Below are positions 31,670 to 39,410 of a stretch of DNA of 43,653 nucleotides, in pieces. Both the position numbers and the translations under genes were made by a program. Below the pieces are notes generated by a model. It did no database searches and was not told the DNA's origin. It saw nothing but the letters and a program-made list of their open reading frames with translations. Position 1 is the first letter of the stretch, and every line of letters starts with the position of its first letter. Source of the stretch: Streptomyces sp. Ru71 (lineage in GTDB: Bacteria; Actinomycetota; Actinomycetes; Streptomycetales; Streptomycetaceae); contig NZ_PQSS01000063.1 of the NCBI RefSeq assembly GCF_002920535.1, forward strand, positions 1 to 43,653. The letters are read 5' to 3'.

Positions 31670-33193
31670 ATGACCACCGCCGAGGCCGAGACCGGCCGTA
31701 CCGTCACCACGAACATCCCCGCCCGTCTCGACCGCCTGCCGTGGTCCCGCTGGCACTGGACGATCGTCATAGGCCTCGGCACGGTATGGATCCTGGACGG
31801 CCTTGAGGTCACCGTCGTCGGCAACATCGCCAGCCGGCTGTCGGAGTCCGGCAGCGGACTGGACATCAGCTCCGGCCAGATCACCGGCACCGCCGCCGCG
31901 CTCTACGTGGCCGGCGCCTGCTCCGGGGCCCTGTTCTGGGGCCGGCTGACCGACCGCTTCGGCCGCAAGAAGCTCTTCATGATCACCCTGGCGGTGTACC
32001 TCGCGGCCACCGCCCTGACCGCCTTCTCCTTCGACGCCTGGTGGTTCTTCCTCTTCCGCTTCCTCACCGGCTTCGGCATCGGCGGCGAGTACGCGGCCAT
32101 CAACTCCGCGATCGACGAGCTGATCCCGGCGAACTACCGCGGTCGCGTCGACCTGATCATCAACGGCAGCTTCTGGCTCGGCGCGGTCGGCGGCTCCCTG
32201 CTGTCGATCCTCGCGCTGAACACCGCGATCCTGCCCAAGGACATGGGCTGGCGGCTGACCTTCGCGCTCGGCGCCGTCCTCGCCCTGGTCATCCTCCTGG
32301 TCCGCCGCCACGTCCCGGAGAGCCCGCGCTGGCTGCTGATCCACGGACGCGACCGGGAGGCGGAGGAGATCGTCTCCGCCATCGAACGGCAGGTGGAGTC
32401 CGAGAGGGGCGGCGAGCGGCTGCCCGAGCCCGCCGGCGAGATCACCATCCACCAGCGCCGCAGCGTCACGTTCGTGGAGATCGCCCGCACGGTCTTCTCC
32501 CGCTACCGCCGCCGCGCGATCCTCGGCTTCTCCCTCTTCATCGGCCAGGCGTTCCTGTACAACGCGATCACCTTCGGCTTCGGCGCCATCCTGACCACGT
32601 TCTTCGACGTGCCGTCCGACCACACCGGCTACTACTTCGCCGTCATCGCCGTCGGCAACTTCTGCGGCCCGCTGGTGCTCGGCAAGCTCTTCGACACCGT
32701 CGGCCGCAGGGTGATGATCTCCTCGACCTACCTGCTGTCCGGCCTGCTGCTGTTCGGCACGGCGTGGCTGTTCGACCAGGGCCACCTCAACGCCACGACG
32801 CTGACGGCCTGCTGGTGCGTGGTGCTGTTCTTCGCCTCGGCGGGCGCGAGCAGCGCGTACCTGACCGTCTCCGAGGTCTTCCCGATGGAGACGCGCGCGA
32901 TGTCCATCGCCTTCTTCTACGCCCTCGGCACCGCCGCCGGCGGCATCAGCGGGCCCGTGCTCTTCGCGGACCTCACCGGAACCGGCAAGGTCGGCGACAC
33001 GGTCCTGGCGTTCTCCATCGGCGCGGCGCTGATGTGCGCGGCCGGCCTGGTGGCGGCGTTCCTCGCGGTGAAGGCGGAACGCCGCTCGCTGGAGGACATC
33101 GCGCAGCCGCTGACGGCGGTGGCGGCCAAGGCCTCGGGCGCCGCGTCGGGAACGGCCCAGGGCCGCTCGGGCTCGCGCCCGGCGACGGCGTAG
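31670..33193 (+). CDS. MFS transporter (sugar/organic-acid symporter type)
   Basis: A 507-residue, 12-helix major facilitator. 'HWTIVIGLGTVWILDGLEVTVVG' is helix 1 and 'GRLTDRFGRKKLFM' is MFS motif A. 'RFLTGFGIGGEYAAINSAIDELIPANYRGR' is the helix 4-5 signature of the sugar and aromatic-acid/H+ symporter branch, and 'VPESPRWLL' the loop after helix 6. Starts at the ATG with GGAGGG 6-7 nt upstream. The stop codon lies inside the first unit of a minisatellite. Substrate not assignable. Confidence 0.92.
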   Translation: MTTAEAETGRTVTTNIPARLDRLPWSRWHWTIVIGLGTVWILDGLEVTVVGNIASRLSESGSGLDISSGQITGTAAALYVAGACSGALFWGRLTDRFGRKKLFMITLAVYLAATALTAFSFDAWWFFLFRFLTGFGIGGEYAAINSAIDELIPANYRGRVDLIINGSFWLGAVGGSLLSILALNTAILPKDMGWRLTFALGAVLALVILLVRRHVPESPRWLLIHGRDREAEEIVSAIERQVESERGGERLPEPAGEITIHQRRSVTFVEIARTVFSRYRRRAILGFSLFIGQAFLYNAITFGFGAILTTFFDVPSDHTGYYFAVIAVGNFCGPLVLGKLFDTVGRRVMISSTYLLSGLLLFGTAWLFDQGHLNATTLTACWCVVLFFASAGASSAYLTVSEVFPMETRAMSIAFFYALGTAAGGISGPVLFADLTGTGKVGDTVLAFSIGAALMCAAGLVAAFLAVKAERRSLEDIAQPLTAVAAKASGAASGTAQGRSGSRPATA

Positions 33194-33420
33194 GCGGGGT
33201 GCCTCTGCCCGGCTCGGGCGTGGGCGGGGTGTGCGGCTGCCTGGCCCTGGCGTGGGCGGGGTGTGCCTCTGCCTGGCCCGGGCGTGGGCGGGGTGTGCGG
33301 CTGCCTGGCCCTGGCGTGGGCGGGGTGTGCCTCTGCCTGGCCCGGGCGTGGGCGGGGTGTGCGGCTGCCTGGCTCGGGCGTGGGCGGGGTGTGCGGCTGG
33401 TGGCCTGGCTGTCGTAGGCG
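33188..33420 (+). repeat. 32-bp minisatellite with 64-bp higher-order period
   Basis: Units beginning GCGTGGGCGGGGTG start at 33218, 33250, 33282, 33314, 33346 and 33378, exactly 32 bp apart, with degenerate units at 33188 (spanning the MFS stop codon) and about 33411. Two unit types alternate (CGGCTGCCTGGCCCT and CTCTGCCTGGCCCG), so 33218-33281 and 33282-33345 are identical 64-bp copies. No spacer-like unique sequence. Confidence 0.93.
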
Positions 33421-33430
33421 AGGTGTGCTT

Positions 33431-33739
33431 CTACTGCTCGGTCGCTCGGTCGGCGACGGCCCAGGAGGCGAGGGCGACGGCCCCCGCGACCCCGAACACG
33501 GCAGGCCAGGCGCCCACCTTCTTGGCCAGCGGGTGCGACCCGGCGAAGGCGGCGACATACGCGGCGGTCAGCGCCCCGGCGGCCTTCCCGCCCGCCCGCG
33601 CCCGCCACTGCCGGGCGGCGGCCGCACCGGCGACGGCCAGCACGGCCCCACCGAGCTGCCGCTTCTTCGTCCAACGGGCCACGCCGTACCCGCCGACGAG
33701 TCCGCTCGCGGCGACGACGGAGCTGGGGACCTTGGCCAT
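33431..33739 (-). CDS. Small membrane-associated protein, unknown function
   Basis: A 102-residue, Ala/Gly-rich protein starting 'MAKVPSSVVAASGLVGGYGVARWTKKRQLGGAVLAVAG', with AAGGAGG before the ATG. About three hydrophobic stretches (8-20, 29-40, 55-70) and a last one ('WPAVFGVAGAVALASWAV') suggest a small membrane protein. No family recognised. Convergent with the MFS gene across the minisatellite and divergent from hsp20. Confidence 0.75.
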   Translation of the reverse strand: MAKVPSSVVAASGLVGGYGVARWTKKRQLGGAVLAVAGAAAARQWRARAGGKAAGALTAAYVAAFAGSHPLAKKVGAWPAVFGVAGAVALASWAVADRATEQ

Positions 33740-33809
33740 GTCTGCCTCCTTGGTGGTCTGCCCCGAGATTAAGCCGACGCCGTACCCGCCTTCGGACCTG
33801 AGTCGAGGC

Positions 33810-33838
33810 TTGTCAATTTTCCTCCCCGGAGTTATATA
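33810..33838 (+). promoter_or_regulatory. Strong sigma-70-type promoter for hsp20
   Basis: TTGTCA (33810-33815), 17 bp, then TATATA (33833-33838), a near-consensus -35/-10 pair with ideal spacing in a locally AT-rich patch. About 60 bp before the Hsp20 start. No clear HAIR or CIRCE element seen. Confidence 0.75.
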
Positions 33839-33898
33839 AAAACCAGAAGCCACCGCATGAGGCAGCACACAGAGCCGCGAGGAAGGGAGTGACCCGTG

Positions 33899-34324
33899 AT
33901 GCTCATGCGCACCGACCCGTTCCGTGAACTCGACCGCGTCACGCAGCAGGTCTTCGGCGCCATGGCCCGCCCGTCCGCGATGGCGATGGACGCCTACCGA
34001 TCCGGGGACGACTTCCTGGTCCACTTCGACCTCCCCGGCATCGACCCCGAGTCGATCGAACTCGACGTCGAACGCAACGTCCTCAACGTCCGCGCCGAGC
34101 GCACCTCGCCGGCGCCCCGGGACGCCGAGGTGATCGTCGCCGAGCGCCCCACCGGCACGTTCACCCGCCAGCTGTTCCTCGGCGACACGCTCGACACGGA
34201 ACGCATCGACGCCTCGTACGACGCCGGCGTCCTGACCCTGCGCATCCCGATGGCGGAGCAGGCGAAGCCGCGCCGCATCCAGATCAGCGGCGGAGACAGC
34301 CGGCGCAAGGAGATCAGCGGCTGA
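33899..34324 (+). CDS. Hsp20/alpha-crystallin family small heat-shock protein
   Basis: A 141-residue ATP-independent chaperone. 'MLMRTDPFRELDRVTQQVFG' is the usual N-terminal arm. The alpha-crystallin domain spans residues 32-125 ('DDFLVHFDLPGIDPESIELDVERNVLNVRAER' and 'ASYDAGVLTLRIPMAEQAKPRRIQIS', the last with the A-x-x-x-x-G-V-L-T-L-x-I-P signature). Forms oligomers that hold unfolded proteins. GGAAGGGAG precedes; a GTG one codon earlier is an alternative start. Resembles Streptomyces Hsp18. Confidence 0.95.
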   Translation: MLMRTDPFRELDRVTQQVFGAMARPSAMAMDAYRSGDDFLVHFDLPGIDPESIELDVERNVLNVRAERTSPAPRDAEVIVAERPTGTFTRQLFLGDTLDTERIDASYDAGVLTLRIPMAEQAKPRRIQISGGDSRRKEISG

Positions 34325-34442
34325 CGGCCAGCCGGAAACAACACGTGTATGAACCGCCCCGCAGGGGATTCGGATACGGGCGCCGGCGCTCACAGTGCAC
34401 CGGCGCCCGCGGACGACCGGGACCTGGAGGAGGACGCCGCAC

Positions 34443-34958
34443 ATGACGACGACGGTGCCGAACACGACGACACTGAAGCCGACCACGACGCCGTTGCAGA
34501 CCAAGCCCCCCATGCCACCGCGGCCCCGCCAGGCGACGGCGACCACGACCGCGACCGACTCGGGCTGGTTCAGGCTGATCGACGCGGTGAAGGAAGCGGG
34601 CCAGTATCCCACGAGAGGGGAGGCGGAGAGCATCACGCGCATCGTCCTGTCCGCACTCGGCGGCCAAGTGGTCGGCGAGGAACGCGTGGCGCTGGCGCAG
34701 GCTCTCCCGCGCGAGGCGGCCGTGGTGGTGGCCTCGCAGATCCCGGCCACCCGCCGCCTGACCGCAGCCGCGTTCGTGGACTCGGTGGCCACCCGCATCG
34801 AGGGCGCGACCCCGGCGACGGCCCGCTGGGACGTCAGCTCGGTCCTGAGCGTCCTGCCGCCCCTGCTGGGCGAGGACCTGACGAACCGCCTCCTGTCCGA
34901 ACTCCCGCCGGGCTACGCCCTGCTGTTCGGAAGGGCGGACCTGATCCCGCCGCAGTAG
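34443..34958 (+). CDS. DUF2267 domain protein
   Basis: A 171-residue protein with GGAGGAGG about 9 nt before the ATG. Residues 1-50 are Thr/Pro-rich and disordered. The rest ('FRLIDAVKEAGQYPTRGEAESITRIVLSALGGQVVGEERVALAQALP' ... 'VLSVLPPLLGEDLTNRLLSELPPGYALLF') shows the two helical repeats of DUF2267, in which 'L..L..R....E...L...LP' recurs. Function unknown; DUF2267 genes often sit near stress genes, as hsp20 is here. Confidence 0.85.
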   Translation: MTTTVPNTTTLKPTTTPLQTKPPMPPRPRQATATTTATDSGWFRLIDAVKEAGQYPTRGEAESITRIVLSALGGQVVGEERVALAQALPREAAVVVASQIPATRRLTAAAFVDSVATRIEGATPATARWDVSSVLSVLPPLLGEDLTNRLLSELPPGYALLFGRADLIPPQ

Positions 34959-35024
34959 GAACCCGGCCCGGCCGAGCCGCAATCCGCTGGCACCGGCCGG
35001 GCCCACAACCCGAGACTGTGCCTC

Positions 35025-35858
35025 GTGCGCTACTTGACGACGGACGACGGCACCCGGATCGCCTACGACGACCAGGGCCGGACCGACTCCCCGAACCCCC
35101 CGGTCCTCCTCCTGCACGGCCTGGCGGGCCACCTGGGCGAATGGGACGACCTGACCCCCCGCCTCCTGTCCACCGGCCACAGAGTGATCCGCTACGACGC
35201 CCGAGGCCACGGCGCGAGCACGCGCAGGCCGGGAGACATGACCCGAGCGGCAGCGGTCGCGGACGCGGCAGCCCTGCTCACCCACCTCGGCGCAGCCCCC
35301 GCAACGCTGATCGGCCAATCCCTGGGCGGCCTGACAGCCCTCCTCCTGGCAGCCCGCCACCCCCGACTGGTCTCCCACCTGATCCTGATGGAAGCGGGCC
35401 CGGCGGGCCCCACCCCGTCCCTCCCGACGGACATAGCGAAGTGGCTGGCCACGTGGCCGACCCCGTTCCGTTCCTTCGAGGAGGCCAAGACCTTCCTGGG
35501 CCACGAGGCCTGGGCCCGAGGCCTCCAAAAACGAGAGAACGGCTACCACCCCCGCTTCGACCCCGCCGCGATGACAGAAGCGGTAAGCGAACTGGCAACG
35601 GAAAACTACTGGTCCGACTGGTCCCGGATCACCTGCCCGACGCTGGTACTGCGGGGGGAGCGGGGCACGATGCCGGCCGAGGAGGCGAAGGAGATGCAGA
35701 CCCGCCGCCCGGACACCAAGGTGGAGGTGATCACGGGGGCGGGACATGACGTGCACCTAGAGCGGTTGACGCAGGCGTATCAAGCAATCACAGCATTCCT
35801 ACGGGAGGACAAATATCCCCCTCTTTGGACGCGCTCGGGTCCACGTCGAGGCGCTTAA
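35025..35858 (+). CDS. Alpha/beta-fold hydrolase
   Basis: A 277-residue hydrolase starting at GTG. 'PVLLLHGLAGHLGEW' is the oxyanion-hole loop (HG), the nucleophile Ser99 lies in 'LIGQSLGGL', and His241 lies in 'GAGHDVHLE'. The acid is likely in or near 'LRGERG'. Possible substrates are esters or epoxides; not assignable. The last about 15 residues ('KYPPLWTRSGPRRGA') look unlike the family and are read from the AT-richer DNA that starts near 35,810, suggesting the original 3' end was replaced when the neighbouring island inserted. Confidence 0.9.
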   Translation: MRYLTTDDGTRIAYDDQGRTDSPNPPVLLLHGLAGHLGEWDDLTPRLLSTGHRVIRYDARGHGASTRRPGDMTRAAAVADAAALLTHLGAAPATLIGQSLGGLTALLLAARHPRLVSHLILMEAGPAGPTPSLPTDIAKWLATWPTPFRSFEEAKTFLGHEAWARGLQKRENGYHPRFDPAAMTEAVSELATENYWSDWSRITCPTLVLRGERGTMPAEEAKEMQTRRPDTKVEVITGAGHDVHLERLTQAYQAITAFLREDKYPPLWTRSGPRRGA

Positions 35859-35901
35859 GGGCCACGGCTCCATCGATTGGTTCGCGCTCTTGGGAAGATG
35901 C

Positions 35902-37635
35902 CTACTCCTCCTGCAGTCTCCGCTCGGTTACCCGCTCGATGAGCTGGATTACCGTATGGAGTCGTTCGTCCAGGAACTTCGCGTAATCGTCGTTGGCTAG
36001 GCCGCTATCAGAGTCGCTTCTGATGGCGTGGGAGGAAAGGACAGACTTCAATTTATCCTCGCCATAAGTGGCGGCCATCTCGCTCAGATATTTACTGGGT
36101 GCCTTATCTTTGATGATACGATTCGTTTCCGCGTCGATCAGGGTCCTATTGAGAAGTAGTTCCGCACTCTCCGTGACTCCTGAGCGAGTCAAGAATGCTT
36201 TCGGAAAGATGTGGTGAGAGTCAATTTGAACTTCTCCAACGCGGTATGGCGTCATGGCCTGACCGGTGTGAAAGTCCTCGGCTCGCGCCGTTGCAAGGAG
36301 GCACATGAGACCGCAGTACAGAGCCTTCCGTCGCACCGAGGCAGAGCGGAGGGTAGAGGCGCTGAGGGGAAGCTCATCAAGAGCTTCTGGCGCCTGCCCG
36401 TCTCCGCTGATGACCCACTCCTTTAGGCGTGCGTAGTCCGCTCCCGCCTGACTGTTGGCGCCTTGGTCATAGTTTGTGGTGAATACACTGCACCAGAAGA
36501 AGCGCTGCAGGCGGCTATAGGCAGCGGCTCGGCCTAGAGGCTCCAACTTCTGGACATCTCCCCAAACAGCCCCCATCGGCATTAGCAGCATTCCGTAAGG
36601 AAGCCACTTCGGTGCGACCAGTCCGCAATCGGACTGCAGCATGTCAATAACGCCGGCGATGCCTGAGACGGCCGACGACCAGTGCGTGGAAATGTCGAGT
36701 GCGGTCAGTTTCTTTAGGACATCAGACCGTTGGGCGGAAGCGTAGGCTTTGAGGCAGACGGTCTGCAGAACGCTATACGGATCGACTTTGAAATCGACCA
36801 GCGCCTTATAATTTTCTTGAGCCTCTATCCACAAGTCGCGAAGATTAACCCCTTGCGGGAAATAGCGGGCGGTCAAAAGTTCAAAGGGGCCAAGTGGCTT
36901 ACCAGTTCGGTTGAGGGTTTCGAAGATCGTACATACTGCCTCTATCGGGGTTGTTTCCGGCAGAGTCAAGACCGGCAACCCATAAGAGCGCAGCGGTACA
37001 ATGTACTTATCCCTCATCCTGCGATAGAGAGATTTGAGGTACTTGGCGCTGAAGGTCTCATCGCTGCCGGTGATATATTCGACGTAATCGTCAAGCCAAT
37101 CATCAAAACTATTGACGTCGGCTACCGGAAAATGTGATGCGCCAAGTATTTCTTGGTTCTTCCTGGCCTGGGCCTTGTTTGTCGGGACGGGTACGGAAAT
37201 GACTGCCCTGTCGAAATTCACCTCATGAAACTCTTTTATGTAGTCATTCTCGACTGTTACAAACTCGTCCACCTTGAGGTAGTACCGTTCGTCACCGACG
37301 CCGGTTAGGGCTTGGTACAACGCCGTGAGGCGCTGTTGGCCATCGAGGACTAGTTCCGCAGGCTTCTTGTCGCCCAAGTCGGGAGCGCCCTCGAAGCTGC
37401 GACTGGCGAAACTTTCGCCGTCCCCTTGCTTCCAGAGGAGCAGAGTGCCGACGGGGAACTCTGAGATGATCGATTGGATCAGCTCCTCCGTGCGGCTCGC
37501 GTCCCAGACGAAGTCTCGTTGAAAGTCCGGGAGTGCGATCTCTCGGCCATGGATGCGCGTCACCAGATTCGAGAGCTGCCGCGGGACTGTCTCGAAGATG
37601 GGGTCCGACTCGTAGGCGCTTGACATAGGAATCAT
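35902..37635 (-). CDS. DUF262 + HNH (GmrSD/SspE-like) putative defence nuclease
   Basis: A 577-residue protein. The N-terminal DUF262 domain has 'ALPDFQRDFVWD' (residues 34-45) and the nucleotide-hydrolysis motif DGQQR (98-102, 'ELVLDGQQRLTALYQAL'). The middle contains 'FETLNRTGKPLGPFELLTA', also typical. The C-terminus has 'QIDSHHIFPKAFL' (His474-His475) and 'LLNRTLIDAETNRIIKDKAPSKYL', an HNH/DUF1524-like nuclease site. This architecture is that of GmrSD-type modification-dependent enzymes and relatives such as BrxU and SspE, which act against modified phage DNA or in phosphorothioate defence. Codon use is visibly AT-richer than neighbours, with many A/T third positions. No partner methylase, dnd or ssp genes adjoin. 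The start could be three codons later. Confidence 0.88.
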   Translation of the reverse strand: MIPMSSAYESDPIFETVPRQLSNLVTRIHGREIALPDFQRDFVWDASRTEELIQSIISEFPVGTLLLWKQGDGESFASRSFEGAPDLGDKKPAELVLDGQQRLTALYQALTGVGDERYYLKVDEFVTVENDYIKEFHEVNFDRAVISVPVPTNKAQARKNQEILGASHFPVADVNSFDDWLDDYVEYITGSDETFSAKYLKSLYRRMRDKYIVPLRSYGLPVLTLPETTPIEAVCTIFETLNRTGKPLGPFELLTARYFPQGVNLRDLWIEAQENYKALVDFKVDPYSVLQTVCLKAYASAQRSDVLKKLTALDISTHWSSAVSGIAGVIDMLQSDCGLVAPKWLPYGMLLMPMGAVWGDVQKLEPLGRAAAYSRLQRFFWCSVFTTNYDQGANSQAGADYARLKEWVISGDGQAPEALDELPLSASTLRSASVRRKALYCGLMCLLATARAEDFHTGQAMTPYRVGEVQIDSHHIFPKAFLTRSGVTESAELLLNRTLIDAETNRIIKDKAPSKYLSEMAATYGEDKLKSVLSSHAIRSDSDSGLANDDYAKFLDERLHTVIQLIERVTERRLQEE

Positions 37636-37923
37636 CCAGGTTGCTCGGTGTTGAGGCCAGCTTGGAGCGACTGTGATGATCTTATGTACTAGTGGTGAAC
37701 GGCGCCCCCCAACCTCCTGGGTTAAACGTCCAGTTGGGGCACGCGCATGAGGTTGACTCCCATGGGGACCGGAGAGTCCCGCCGGGCCAGCGGCTGTTAC
37801 CCGCTGTCAAGCCGTCAAACGAGGTGGTGGCTTAGCCCCGCGCGCCGTGCTCACCGGAGGTGCAATCGGTAATCCTGCGCGAACGAGCGGAAGTTGAGGG
37901 GGAAGGTGTGTAAGAGTGGCAGC

Positions 37924-38163
37924 ATGGCCTTGATCGAGACGTTTGAGCCGGTCTCCTCGGATGTCCAGAGACTGCATGGAGCAGTGACGTGCGGTTTTCG
38001 TTCTTTCACTGTCGGTGAGCGACGTGTCCTTCAGCTGGACACCTACGGGTCGCGCGACCGGCAGATTCCCGACAAGATCAGTCAGAGCATCCAACTGGAT
38101 GTCAATGGGGCTCGGCAACTGATCAAGATCATCGAGGAAGCTTTTCCAGGGCTCGCCCGCTAA
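37924..38163 (+). CDS. Small unknown protein paired with the DUF262 nuclease
   Basis: A 79-residue protein from the ATG of 'MALIETFEPVSSDVQRLHG'. Central strands 'VTCGFRSFTVGERRVLQLDTYGSRDR' and 'SQSIQLDVNGARQLIKIIEEAFP' predict a beta-sheet plus C-terminal helix. I recall similar orphan proteins with the QLDTYGS...SQSIQLD pattern in Streptomyces genomic islands but know no function; a PC4-like nucleic-acid-binding fold is only a guess. Codons are AT-richer than the surroundings and the stop is TAA, so it belongs to the same insert as the nuclease, from which it is divergent across 288 bp with no other gene. The ribosome binding site is weak. Confidence 0.68.
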   Translation: MALIETFEPVSSDVQRLHGAVTCGFRSFTVGERRVLQLDTYGSRDRQIPDKISQSIQLDVNGARQLIKIIEEAFPGLAR

Positions 38164-39269
38164 GTACCTTGTTTAGCCTCGTAGGGAGGTGGGGTAGGCC
38201 AAGAAACGCCTCCCCACCTGCCTTGATCGACCCTAGGAGACCCTCTCGGCGTTGTTCCGGCTGGCGCCGTGACACTCCCCATAAGCCGCCCCCGACCCGC
38301 ACCAGCACCCCTCCCCCGCCCCGGAGGCCAGGCCATTGCTCGGCCTCGGGCTGCCAGGGTCGTTGCGTACTGGGGGAGCAGGGTCGGGTCCGACGGGGAC
38401 GTGCCCTCCGATGCCGCGAAGGCCTCGTACGACGGGACCGTGCCCGTGACGATGCCCAGGTTGGGGGTGCCCGAGGTGGCCAGTTCGCGGAGGGAGGATT
38501 CTATCGTCGACAGGTGGGCCTCGTAGGAGGGGTACTCCTCCGCGAGGGCTGGGTAGTCGGCGACCAGTTCTGCCAGTTCGGGTGCCGGCCAGTGCAGGAC
38601 CGCCACCGGGAAGGGGCGCGAGAGGGCCTCTCGGTAGGTGCCCAGTTCCGCCTGGAGGCGGGAGATCTCCGCCTGCAGTTCCGCCGGGTTGGAGGAGCCG
38701 AGGGACCAGACGCGTTTCGGGTCGTGGAGCTCGTCCAGGGGGATCGGCGCCGCGTTGAGGGTGTCCGCCTGCGCGTCCCAGTCGTCGTGGGGCAGGCCCA
38801 GCATGCGGCGGACCCGGTGGCGGCCGAAGAGCAGGGGGCGGGTGGCGTACGGGGGCTCGCCCTCCGCGGGGAGCAGCAGGTGCGCGGCCTGGGTGAAGGT
38901 GTCCTGCGCCGCCTCCAGCTCGTCGTGCGACTCCAGGGCCTCCGCCACGATCACCCATGGGGCGGGGTCGCGGGGGGCGGCGACCCGGATGCCCTCGATG
39001 ATCGCGCGGGCCTCGGCCCCGTGGTCGTACTCCCAGAGGTTCGCGGCCTTGCGGGCGCGGACCAGGTGGGGGTTCTCCAGGGAATCCCCCGTCGCCAGCA
39101 GGCGGTCGTACAGGGTGGTGGCGGCGGGGCGGTCGCCGGCGAGTTCCAGGTGGGCCGCGGCCCGCAGCAGCAGGGCTTCCGCGTCCTCGGGATACAGGCC
39201 GGCGGCCCGCTCCAGGCGTGCCGCTTCGGCGGTGTGGTCGACGTTCTCGGCGGGCGTGTCGGAGCGCAT
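38160..39269 (-). CDS. TPR-like protein with SEC-C motif, frameshifted near the 3' end
   Basis: The first frame (ATG 39269) encodes TPR-like helices ('LERAAGLYPEDAEALLLRAAAHLELAGDRPAA...', '...EARAIIEGIRVAAPRDPAPWVIVAEAL') and a middle region up to '...LAARGRAMAWPPG' near 38325. It then runs on as low-complexity Gly/Arg sequence to 38160, into the island. In the neighbouring frame the expected SEC-C zinc motif follows at once, 'CWCGSGAAYGECHGASRNNAERVS', ending at a TAG at 38233. One extra G (or two fewer) in the G-rich tract around 38305-38328 would join them. So the intact gene was 38233-39269, and this copy is either frameshifted or carries a sequence error. SEC-C binds zinc; overall function unknown. 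Confidence 0.7.
   Translation of the reverse strand: MRSDTPAENVDHTAEAARLERAAGLYPEDAEALLLRAAAHLELAGDRPAATTLYDRLLATGDSLENPHLVRARKAANLWEYDHGAEARAIIEGIRVAAPRDPAPWVIVAEALESHDELEAAQDTFTQAAHLLLPAEGEPPYATRPLLFGRHRVRRMLGLPHDDWDAQADTLNAAPIPLDELHDPKRVWSLGSSNPAELQAEISRLQAELGTYREALSRPFPVAVLHWPAPELAELVADYPALAEEYPSYEAHLSTIESSLRELATSGTPNLGIVTGTVPSYEAFAASEGTSPSDPTLLPQYATTLAARGRAMAWPPGRGRGAGAGRGRLMGSVTAPAGTTPRGSPRVDQGRWGGVSWPTPPPYEAKQGT
38187..38219. terminator. Bidirectional-type hairpin at the right edge of the island
   Basis: AGGTGGGG (38187-38194) pairs with CCCCACCT (38212-38219), and AGGC (38196-38199) with GCCT (38208-38211), leaving one bulged T and an 8-nt loop. It lies 24 bp after the small gene and before the converging SEC-C gene's original stop. 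Confidence 0.75.
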
Positions 39270-39410
39270 GGGGGACACCGTACTGCCGATGGGTGACGAA
39301 AGTGAGGTATCCGCTGGCCAGGAGTGGATCCCCACATGCCTCGGGTACGGGGCTTCAGACCTCGCGCCGCGCGTCGTATCGTGCGGCCCTGCCGAGCCGC
39401 AGGGGGTGCC

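Noticed and set aside
30209..32785. An 858-codon minus-strand frame across the DUF445 and MFS genes
   Set aside because: It spans two real plus-strand genes and their intergenic region, and its translation has no recognisable domain.
32041..33417. Plus-strand frame continuing through the minisatellite (repeated Gly-Val-Gly-Gly-Val-Cys peptide)
   Set aside because: It is a shadow of the MFS gene that happens to run into the repeat; no start signal and no family.
33188..33420. CRISPR array
   Set aside because: Units are contiguous and there are no unique spacers; this is a simple minisatellite and no cas genes are near.
36211..37137. Small plus-strand frames (36211-36426 and 36730-37137) inside the DUF262 gene
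   Set aside because: Antisense to a continuous domain-bearing gene; no ribosome binding sites or domains.
35810..38230. Integrative element with integrase and att sites
   Set aside because: No integrase, transposase, tRNA or flanking direct repeat is visible; only base composition and gene content suggest transfer.
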